Positions 51,001 to 60,313 of a DNA stretch of 64,000 bases are shown here, in pieces. How positions within the stretch are numbered: position 1 is the first letter of the stretch; the number at the start of each line of letters is the position of its first letter. The translations under genes and the position numbers were made by a program. The stretch comes from Henricia sp. BOLD:AAB3569 (Eukaryota > Echinodermata > Asteroidea > Spinulosida > Echinasteridae), in contig JBBELK010000505.1 in NCBI GenBank assembly GCA_037783545.1, forward strand, positions 1 to 64,000, in the 5' to 3' direction. Under the pieces are notes generated by a model. It saw only the letters and a program-made list of their open reading frames with translations. It searched no databases and was not told the DNA's origin.

Positions 51001-54000
51001 TGTGACGGGAATAAGGTCAAAGTGTGTCCCCAAATGCCGGCAAATTTGGAAATCAAGGAATTTTCCAACCAACTTCAAATTTTGCATGCTCCATACTGTA
51101 TATATTCCGCACTTGTCATGCAAAATTGACAGATTTTCGCTGGGAAATGACGGAGAAATTTCAGAGTTTAGGGAAAGCGCAGCTCGGGCTACGTGGTTAT
51201 TCTTCTAACCGTGGCTGTTGGGACACCCTGCGCTGCGCTTGTGTACATTTGTACGGCCGTTGACTCACCCCAGATTGTGACGGGAATTAGGTCAAAGTGT
51301 GTCCCAAATGCCGGCAAATTTGGAAATCAAGGAATTTTCCAACCAACTTCAAATTTTGCATGCTCCAAACTGTATATATTCCGCACTTGTCATGCAAAAT
51401 TGACAGATTTTCGCTGGGAAATGACGGAGAAATTTCAGAGTTTAGGGAAAGCGCAGCTCGGCTACGTGGTTATTCTTCTAACCGTGGCTGTTGGGACACC
51501 CTGCGCTGCGCTTGTGTACATTTGTACGGCCGTTGACTCACCCCAGATTGTGACGGGAATTAGGTCAAAGTGTGTCCCAAATGCCGGCAAATTTGGAAAT
51601 CAAGGAATTTTCCAACCAACTTCAAATTTTGCATGCTCCAAACTGTATATATTCCGCACTTGTCATGCAAAATTGACAGATTTTCGCTGGGAAATGACGG
51701 AGAAATTTCAGAGTTTAGGGAAAGCGCAGCTCGGCTACGTGGTTATTCTTCTAACCGTGGCTGTTGGGACACCCTGCGCTGCGCTTGTGTACAGTTTGTA
51801 CGGCCGTTGACTCACCCCAGATTGTGACGGGAATTAGGTCAAAGTGTGTCCCAAATGCCGGCAAATTTGGAAATCAAGGAATTTTCCAACCAACTTCAAA
51901 TTTTGCATGCTCCAAACTGTATATATTCCGCACTTGTCATGCAAAATTGACAGATTTTCGCTGGGAAATGACGGAGAAATTTCAGAGTTTAGGGAAAGCG
52001 CAGCTCGGCTACGTGGTTATTCTTCTAACCGTGGCTGTTGGGACACCCTGCGCTGCGCTTGTGTACATTTGTACGGCCGTTGACTCACCCAGATTGTGAC
52101 GGGAATTAGGTCAAAGTGTGTCCCAAATGCCGGCAAATTTGGAAATCAAGGAATTTTCCAACCAACTTCAAATTTTGCATGCTCCAAACTGTATATATTC
52201 CGCACTTGTCATGCAAAATTGACAGATTTTCGCTGGGAAATGACGGAGAAATTTCAGAGTTTAGGGAAAGCGCAGCTCGGCTACGTGGTTATTCTTCTAA
52301 CCGTGGCTGTTGGGACACCCTGCGCTGCGCTTGTGTACATTTGTACGGCCGTTGACTCACCCCAGATTGTGACGGGAATTAGGTCAAAGTGTGTCCCAAA
52401 TGCCGGCAAATTTGGAAATCAAGGAATTTTCCAACCAACTTCAAATTTTGCATGCTCCAAACTGTATATATTCCGCACTTGTCATGCAAAATTGACAGAT
52501 TTTCGCTGGGAAATGACGGAGAAAATTTCAGAGTTTAGGGAAAGCGGCAGCTCGGCTACGTGGTTATTCCCTAACCGTGGCTGTTGGGACACCCTGCGCT
52601 GCGCTTGTGTACATTTGTACGGCCGTTGACTCACCCCAGATTGTGACGGGAATTAGGTCAAAGTGTGTCCCAAATGCCGGCAAATTTGGAAATCAAGGAA
52701 TTTTCCAACCAACTTCAAATTTTGCATGCTCCAAACTGTATATATTCCGCACTTGTCATGCAAAATTGACAGATTTTCGCTGGGAAATGACGGAGAAATT
52801 TCAGAGTTTAGGGAAAGCGGCAGCTCGGCTACGTGGTTATTCTTCCCTAACCGTGGCTGTTGGGACACCCTGCGCTGCGCTTGTGTACATTTGTACGGCC
52901 GTTGACTCACCCCAGATTGTGACGGGAATTAGGTCAAAGTGTGTCCCAAATGCCGGCAAATTTGGAAATCAAGGAATTTTCCAACCAACTTCAAATTTTG
53001 CATGCTCCAAACTGTATATATTCCGCACTTGTCATGCAAAATTGACAGATTTTCGCTGGGAAATGACGGAGAAATTTCAGAGTTTAGGGAAAGCGCAGCT
53101 CGGCTACGTGGTTATTCTTCTAACCGTGGCTGTTGGGACACCCTGCGCTGCGCTTGTGTACATTTGTACGGCCGTTGACTCACCCCAGATTGTGACGGGA
53201 ATTAGGTCAAAGTGTGTCCCAAATGCCGGCAAATTTGGAAATCAAGGAATTTTCCAACCAACTTCAAATTTTGCATGCTCCAAACTGTATATATTCCGCA
53301 CTTGTCATGCAAAATTGACAGATTTTCGCTGGGAAATGACGGAGAAATTTCAGAGTTTAGGGAAAGCGCAGCTCGGCTACGTGGGTTATTCTTCTAAACC
53401 GTGGCTGTTGGGACACCCTGCGCTGCGCTTGTGTACATTTGTACGGCCGTTGACTCACCCCAGATTGTGACGGGAATTAGGTCAAAGTGTGTCCCAAATG
53501 CCGGCAAATTTGGAAATCAAGGAATTTTCCAACCAACTTCAAATTTTGCATGCTCCAAACTGTATATATTCCGCACTTGTCATGCAAAATTTACAGATTT
53601 TCGCTGGGAAATGACGGAGAAATTTCAGAGTTTAGGGAAAGCGCAGCTCGGCTACGTGGTTATTCTTCTAACCGTGGCTGTTGGGACACCCTGCGCTGCG
53701 CTTGTGTACATTTGTACGGCCGTTGACTCACCCCAGATTGTGACGGGAATTAGGTCAAAGTGTGTCCCAAATGCCGGCAAATTTGGAAATCAAGGAATTT
53801 TCCAACCAACTTCAAATTTTGCATGCTCCAAACTGTATATATTCCGCACTTGTCATGCAAAATTTACAGATTTTCGCTGGGAAATGACGGAGAAATTTCA
53901 GAGTTTAGGGAAAGCGCAGCTCGGCTACGTGGTTATTCTTCTAACCGTGGCTGTTGGGACACCCTGCGCTGCGCTTGTGTACATTTGTACGGCCGTTGAC

Positions 54001-54854
54001 TCACCCCAGATTGTGACGGGAATTAGGTCAAAGTGTGTCCCAAATGCCGGCAAATTTGGAAATCAAGGAATTTTCCAACCAACTTCAAATTTTGCATGCT
54101 CCAAACTGTATATATTCCGCACTTGTCATGCAAAATTGACAGATTTTCGCTGGGAAATGACGGAGAAATTTCAGAGTTTAGGGAAAGCGCAGCTCGGCTA
54201 CGTGGTTATTCTTCTAACCGTGGCTGTTGGGGACACCCTGCGCTGCGCTTGTGTACATTTGTACGGCCGTTGACTCACCCCAGATTGTGACGGGAATTAG
54301 GTCAAAGTGTGTCCCAAATGCCGGCAAATTTGGAAATCAAGGAATTTTCCAACCAACTTCAAATTTTGCATGCTCCAAACTGTATATATTCCGCACTTGT
54401 CATGCAAAATTGACAGATTTTCGCTGGGAAATGACGGAGAAAATTTCAGAGTTTAGGGAAAGCGCAGCTCGGCTACGTGGTTATTCTTCTAACCGTGGCT
54501 GTTGGGACACCCTGCGCTGCGCTTGTGTACATTTGTACGGCCGTTGACTCACCCCAGATTGTGACGGGAATTAGGTCAAAGTGTGTCCCAAATGCCGGCA
54601 AATTTGGAAATCAAGGAATTTTCCAACCAACTTCAAATTTTGCATGCTCCAAACTGTATATATTCCGCACTTGTCATGCAAAATTGACAGATTTTCGCTG
54701 GGAAATGACGGAGAAATTTCAGAGTTTAGGGAAAGCGCAGCTCGGCTACGTGGTTATTCTTCTAACCGTGGCTGTTGGGACACCCTGCGCTGCGCTTGTG
54801 TACATTTGTACGGCCGTTGACTCACCCCAGATTGTGACGGGGAATTAGGTCAAA
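48017..54854. repeat. Q/LL domain, left part: 7-monomer repeat, many indels
   Basis: From about 48171 almost every monomer has gcgcagctcgg with attcttctaacc and gcgcttgtg. A seven-monomer repeat of about 1913 bp is marked by paired aaaatttacag units (48390/48663, 50305/50578 and again 53590/53863) and by ggaataagg with tccatactg (49097/49177 and 51011/51091). One E/P monomer survives at about 49537. Single-base indels are frequent from 49500 to 54845: cgctggggaaatg, acacccctgcg, gtccccaaatg, ctcgggctacg, gtacagtttgtac, tcacccagatt, gacggggaatt. Two monomers (near 52545 and 52817) show composite bases discussed under findings. Confidence 0.85.
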
Positions 54855-57800
54855 GTGTGTCCCAAATGCCGGCAAATTTGGAAATCAAGGAATTTTCCAA
54901 CCAACTTCAAATTTTGCATGCTCCAAACTGTATATATTCCGCACTTGTCATGCAAAATTGACAGATTTTCGCTGGGAAATGACGGAGAAATTTCAGAGTT
55001 TAGGGAAAGCGCAGCTCGGCTACGTGGTTATTCTTCTAACCGTGGCTGTTGGGACACCCTGCGCTGCGCTTGTGTACATTTGTACGGCCGTTGACTCACC
55101 CCAGATTGTGACGGGAATTAGGTCAAAGTGTGTCCCAAATGCCGGCAAATTTGGAAATCAAGGAATTTTCCAACCAACTTCAAATTTTGCATGCTCCAAA
55201 CTGTATATATTCCGCACTTGTCATGCAAAATTGACAGATTTTCGCTGGGAAATGACGGAGAAATTTCAGAGTTTAGGGAAAGCGCAGCTCGGCTACGTGG
55301 TTATTCTTCTAACCGTGGCTGTTGGGACACCCTGCGCTGCGCTTGTGTACATTTGTACGGCCGTTGACTCACCCCAGATTGTGACGGGAATTAGGTCAAA
55401 GTGTGTCCCAAATGCCGGCAAATTTGGAAATCAAGGAATTTTCCAACCAACTTCAAATTTTGCATGCTCCAAACTGTATATATTCCGCACTTGTCATGCA
55501 AAATTGACAGATTTTCGCTGGGAAATGACGGAGAAATTTCAGAGTTTAGGGAAAGCGCAGCTCGGCTACGTGGTTATTCTTCTAACCGTGGCTGTTGGGA
55601 CACCCTGCGCTGCGCTTGTGTACATTTGTACGGCCGTTGACTCACCCCAGATTGTGACGGGAATTAGGTCAAAGTGTGTCCCAAATGCCGGCAAATTTGG
55701 AAATCAAGGAATTTTCCAACCAACTTCAAATTTTGCATGCTCCAAACTGTATATATTCCGCACTTGTCATGCAAAATTGACAGATTTTCGCTGGGAAATG
55801 ACGGAGAAATTTCAGAGTTTAGGGAAAGCGCAGCTCGGCTACGTGGTTATTCTTCTAACCGTGGCTGTTGGGACACCCTGCGCTGCGCTTGTGTACATTT
55901 GTACGGCCGTTGACTCACCCCAGATTGTGACGGGAATTAGGTCAAAGTGTGTCCCAAATGCCGGCAAATTGGAAATCAAGGAATTTTCCAACCAACTTCA
56001 AATTTTGCATGCTCCAAACTGTATATATTCCGCACTTGTCATGCAAAATTGACAGATTTTCGCTGGGAAATGACGGAGAAATTTCAGAGTTTAGGGAAAG
56101 CGCAGCTCGGCTACGTGGTTATTCTTCTAACCGTGGCTGTTGGGACACCCTGCGCTGCGCTTGTGTACATTTGTACGGCCGTTGACTCACCCCAGATTGT
56201 GACGGGAATTAGGTCAAAGTGTGTCCCAAATGCCGGCAAATTTGGAAATCAAGGAATTTTCCAACCAACTTCAAATTTTGCATGCTCCAAACTGTATATA
56301 TTCCGCACTTGTCATGCAAAATTGACAGATTTTCGCTGGGAAATGACGGAGAAATTTCAGAGTTTAGGGAAAGCGCAGCTCGGCTACGTGGTTATTCTTC
56401 TAACCGTGGCTGTTGGGACACCCTGCGCTGCGCTTGTGTACATTTGTACGCCCGTTGACTCACCCCAGATTGTGACGGGAATTAGGTCAAAGTGTGTCCC
56501 AAATGCCGGCAAATTTGGAAATCAAGGAATTTTCCAACCAACTTCAAATTTTGCATGCTCCAAACTGTATATATTCCGCACTTGTCATGCAAAATTGACA
56601 GATTTTCGCTGGGAAATGACGGAGAAATTTCAGAGTTTAGGGAAAGCGCAGCTCGGCTACGTGGTTATTCTTCTAACCGTGGCTGTTGGGACACCCTGCG
56701 CTGCGCTTGTGTACATTTGTACGGCCGTTGACTCACCCCAGATTGTGACGGGAATTAGGTCAAAGTGTGTCCCAAATGCCGGCAAATTTGGAAATCAAGG
56801 AATTTTCCAACCAACTTCAAATTTTGCATGCTCCAAACTGTATATATTCCGCACTTGTCATGCAAAATTGACAGATTTTCGCTGGGAAATGACGGAGAAA
56901 TTTCAGAGTTTAGGGAAAGCGCAGCTCGGCTACGTGGTTATTCTTCTAACCGTGGCTGTTGGGACACCCTGCGCTGCGCTTGTGTACATTTGTACGGCCG
57001 TTGACTCACCCCAGATTGTGACGGGAATTAGGTCAAAGTGTGTCCCCAAATGCCGGCAAATTTGGAAATCAAGGAATTTTCCAACCAACTTCAAATTTTG
57101 CATGCTCCAAACTGTATATATTCCGCACTTGTCATGCAAAATTGACAGATTTTCGCTGGGAAATGACGGAGAAATTTCAGAGTTTAGGGAAAGCGCAGCT
57201 CGGCTACGTGGTTATTCTTCTAACCGTGGCTGTTGGGACACCCTGCGCTGCGCTTGTGTACATTTGTACGGCCGTTGACTCACCCCAGATTGTGACGGGA
57301 ATTAGGTCAAAGTGTGTCCCAAATGCCGGCAAATTTGGAAATCAAGGAATTTTCCAACCAACTTCAAATTTTGCATGCTCCAAACTGTATATATTCCGCA
57401 CTTGTCATGCAAAATTGACAGATTTTCGCTGGGAAATGACGGAGAAATTTCAGAGTTTAGGGAAAGCGCAGCTCGGCTACGTGGTTATTCTTCTAACCGT
57501 GGCTGTTGGGACACCCTGCGCTGCGCTTGTGTACATTTGTACGGCCGTTGACTCACCCCAGATTGTGACGGGAATTAGGTCAAAGTGTGTCCCAAATGCC
57601 GGCAAATTTGGAAATCAAGGAATTTTCCAACCAACTTCAAATTTTGCATGCTCCAAACTGTATATATTCCGCACTTGTCATGCAAAATTGACAGATTTTC
57701 GCTGGGAAATGACGGAGAAATTTCAGAGTTTAGGGAAAGCGCAGCTCGGCTACGTGGTTATTCTTCTAACCGTGGCTGTTGGGACACCCTGCGCTGCGCT

Positions 57801-59228
57801 TGTGTACATTTGTACGGCCGTTGACTCACCCCAGATTGTGACGGGAATTAGGTCAAAGTGTGTCCCAAATGCCGGCAAATTTGGAAATCAAGGAATTTTC
57901 CAACCAACTTCAAATTTTGCATGCTCCAAACTGTATATATTCCGCACTTGTCATGCAAAATTGACAGATTTTCGCTGGGAAATGACGGAGAAATTTCAGA
58001 GTTTAGGGAAAGCGCAGCTCGGCTACGTGGTTATTCTTCTAACCGTGGCTGTTGGGACACCCTGCGCTGCGCTTGTGTACATTTGTACGGCCGTTGACTC
58101 ACCCCAGATTGTGACGGGAATTAGGTCAAAGTGTGTCCCAAATGCCGGCAAATTTGGAAATCAAGGAATTTTCCAACCAACTTCAAATTTTGCATGCTCC
58201 AAACTGTATATATTCCGCACTTGTCATGCAAAATTGACAGATTTTCGCTGGGAAATGACGGAGAAATTTCAGAGTTTAGGGAAAGCGCAGCTCGGCTACG
58301 TGGTTATTCTTCTAACCGTGGCTGTTGGGACACCCTGCGCTGCGCTTGTGTACATTTGTACGGCCGTTGACTCACCCCAGATTGTGACGGGAATTAGGTC
58401 AAAGTGTGTCCAAATGCCGGCAAATTTGGAAATCAAGGAATTTTCCAACCAACTTCAAATTTTGCATGCTCCAAACTGTATATATTCCGCACTTGTCATG
58501 CAAAATTGACAGATTTTCGCTGGGAAATGACGGAGAAATTTCAGAGTTTAGGGAAAGCGCAGCTCGGCTACGTGGTTATTCTTCTAACCGTGGCTGTTGG
58601 GACACCCTGCGCTGCGCTTGTGTACATTTGTACGGCCGTTGACTCACCCCAGATTGTGACGGGAATTAGGTCAAAGTGTGTCCCAAATGCCGGCAAATTT
58701 GGAAATCAAGGAATTTTCCAACCAACTTCAAATTTTGCATGCTCCAAACTGTATATATTCCGCACTTGTCATGCAAAATTGACAGATTTTCGCTGGGAAA
58801 TGACGGAGAAATTTCAGAGTTTAGGGAAAGCGCAGCTCGGCTACGTGGTTATTCTTCTAACCGTGGCTGTTGGGACACCCTGCGCTGCGCTTGTGTACAT
58901 TTGTACGGCCGTTGACTCACCCCAGATTGTGACGGGAATTAGGTCAAAGTGTGTCCCAAATGCCGGCAAATTTGGAAATCAAGGAATTTTCCAACCAACT
59001 TCAAATTTTGCATGCTCCAAACTGTATATATTCCGCACTTGTCATGCAAAATTGACAGATTTTCGCTGGGAAATGACGGAGAAATTTCAGAGTTTAGGGA
59101 AAGCGCAGCTCGGCTACGTGGTTATTCTTCTAACCGTGGCTGTTGGGACACCCTGCGCTGCGCTTGTGTACATTTGTACGGCCGTTGACTCACCCCAGAT
59201 TGTGACGGGAATTAGGTCAAAGTGTGTC

Positions 59229-59267
59229 CCAAATGCCGGCAAATTTGGAAATCAAGGAATTTTCCAA
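59229..59267. repeat. Two overlapping short dyads
   Basis: CCAAAT (59229-59234) pairs with ATTTGG (59243-59248) around the palindromic core TGCCGGCA. TTGGAAA (59245-59251) pairs with TTTCCAA (59261-59267) across a 9-nt spacer. The two dyads share the TTGG segment, so they are alternatives. Both recur in almost every monomer. Confidence 0.65.
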
Positions 59268-59276
59268 CCAACTTCA

Positions 59277-59326
59277 AATTTTGCATGCTCCAAACTGTAT
59301 ATATTCCGCACTTGTCATGCAAAATT
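59277..59326. repeat. Inverted repeat, 11-bp arms, 28-nt spacer
   Basis: AATTTTGCATG at 59277-59287 is the exact reverse complement of CATGCAAAATT at 59316-59326. The 28-nt spacer contains TATATAT. The same dyad is present in nearly every monomer; the aattgtgca, gcattctcc, aaaatttacag and catgcagaatt variants each break one base pair. The dyad could extrude as a cruciform in DNA or fold as a hairpin in a transcript. Function is not shown. Confidence 0.75.
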
Positions 59327-59333
59327 GACAGAT

Positions 59334-59353
59334 TTTCGCTGGGAAATGACGGA
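59334..59353 (+). other. CENP-B-box-like stretch (degenerate)
   Basis: The stretch ttcgctgggaaatgacgg resembles the CENP-B box, whose essential bases are TTCG-n4-A-n2-CGGG. TTCG is present and CGG is present, but CGG lies four bases too far right and the central A is displaced by one. In one-base-short variants (cgctggaaatg near 3375, 44304, 45948 and 48132) the central A falls in register, but CGG is still displaced. By the known sequence rules this should not be a functional box. It is recorded because of its likeness and because it is the most variable spot in the monomer. Confidence 0.2.
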
Positions 59354-59440
59354 GAAATTTCAGAGTTTAGGGAAAGCGCAGCTCGGCTACGTGGTTATTC
59401 TTCTAACCGTGGCTGTTGGGACACCCTGCGCTGCGCTTGT

Positions 59441-59452
59441 GTACATTTGTAC
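59441..59452. repeat. Short inverted repeat GTACA-TT-TGTAC
   Basis: A 5-bp perfect dyad with a 2-nt centre is present in nearly every monomer. It is broken in monomers with tgtatattt and in single copies such as tacatgtgt near 11690 and tacagtttgt near 51793. It lies just upstream of a CGGCCG palindrome. Confidence 0.6.
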
Positions 59453-59458
59453 GGCCGT

Positions 59459-59465
59459 TGACTCA
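59459..59465. promoter_or_regulatory. TGACTCA, AP-1/Gcn4-type consensus in each monomer
   Basis: The 7-bp palindromic consensus recognised by bZIP factors of the AP-1 and Gcn4 families occurs once in nearly every monomer, within acggccgttgactcacccc. It is lost in the gttgaatcac variants of 27.6-41.4 kb and changed to gttgtctcatcc near 46065. A 7-bp match can arise by chance once and then be multiplied by amplification, so binding is only a possibility. Confidence 0.3.
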
Positions 59466-60313
59466 CCCCAGATTGTGACGGGAATTAGGTCAAAGTGTGT
59501 CCCAAATGCCGGCAAATTTGGAAATCAAGGAATTTTCCAACCAACTTCAAATTTTGCATGCTCCAAACTGTATATATTCCGCACTTGTCATGCAAAATTG
59601 ACAGATTTTCGCTGGGAAATGACGGAGAAATTTCAGAGTTTAGGGAAAGCGCAGCTCGGCTACGTGGTTATTCTTCTAACCGTGGCTGTTGGGACACCCT
59701 GCGCTGCGCTTGTGTACATTTGTACGGCCGTTGACTCACCCCAGATTGTGACGGGAATTAGGTCAAAGTGTGTCCCAAATGCCGGCAAATTTGGAAATCA
59801 AGGAATTTTCCAACCAACTTCAAATTTTGCATGCTCCAAACTGTATATATTCCGCACTTGTCATGCAAAATTGACAGATTTTCGCTGGGAAATGACGGAG
59901 AAATTTCAGAGTTTAGGGAAAGCGCAGCTCGGCTACGTGGTTATTCTTCTAACCGTGGCTGTTGGGACACCCTGCGCTGCGCTTGTGTACATTTGTACGG
60001 CCGTTGACTCACCCCAGATTGTGACGGGAATTAGGTCAAAGTGTGTCCCAAATGCCGGCAAATTTGGAAATCAAGGAATTTTCCAACCAACTTCAAATTT
60101 TGCATGCTCCAAACTGTATATATTCCGCACTTGTCATGCAAAATTGACAGATTTTCGCTGGGAAATGACGGAGAAATTTCAGAGTTTAGGGAAAGCGCAG
60201 CTCGGCTACGTGGTTATTCTTCTAACCGTGGCTGTTGGGACACCCTGCGCTGCGCTTGTGTACATTTGTACGGCCGTTGACTCACCCCAGATTGTGACGG
60301 GAATTAGGTCAAA

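Larger units (their letters stand above)
59222..59494. repeat. Representative 273-bp monomer (Q/LL haplotype)
   Basis: This is one clean copy from the most homogeneous part of the array, used here to place internal landmarks. From its start it holds an 8-bp palindrome TGCCGGCA, a series of short inverted repeats, a TATATAT core at 59298-59304, a TTCG-containing stretch at 59335-59353, one TTTAGGG at 59366-59372, the haplotype markers CAG (near 59379) and CTTCTA (near 59400), an inverted repeat GTACA-TT-TGTAC, and one TGACTCA. The start is arbitrary because the array is continuous. Restriction landmarks present once per typical monomer are GCCGGC, CGGCCG, TGTACA and GCATGC; GAGCTC is present only in E/P monomers. 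Confidence 0.9.
54855..60313. repeat. Q/LL domain, core: near-identical monomers
   Basis: Twenty consecutive monomers are almost identical. By eye I find only four departures from the local consensus: a lost T at about 55968 (gcaaattggaaatc), a G-to-C change at about 56451 (tacgcccgttgac), an extra C at about 57043 (gtccccaaatg) and a lost C at about 58411 (gtgtccaaatg). Units starting 58676 to 60041 look identical to one another. No 279-bp monomers and no stop-bearing monomers occur. Homogeneity this high normally reflects the most recent amplification in an array. Confidence 0.9.

Noticed and set aside
50914-51123. Minus-strand frames of about 66-69 codons
   Set aside because: They occur only where an indel or variant removes a stop in an individual monomer and have no support beyond that.
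59334-59353. A true CENP-B box
   Set aside because: TTCG is present, but the spacing to the central A and to CGGG is wrong in every variant I read. Only a resemblance is claimed.
59366-59372. TTTAGGG as plant-type telomeric sequence
   Set aside because: There is one copy per monomer with no tandem TTTAGGG run, so it is a chance heptamer multiplied by the satellite.
59222-59494. Self-cleaving (hammerhead) ribozyme in the satellite
   Set aside because: The conserved CTGATGA core is absent on both strands of the consensus, although CGAAA occurs on the minus strand.
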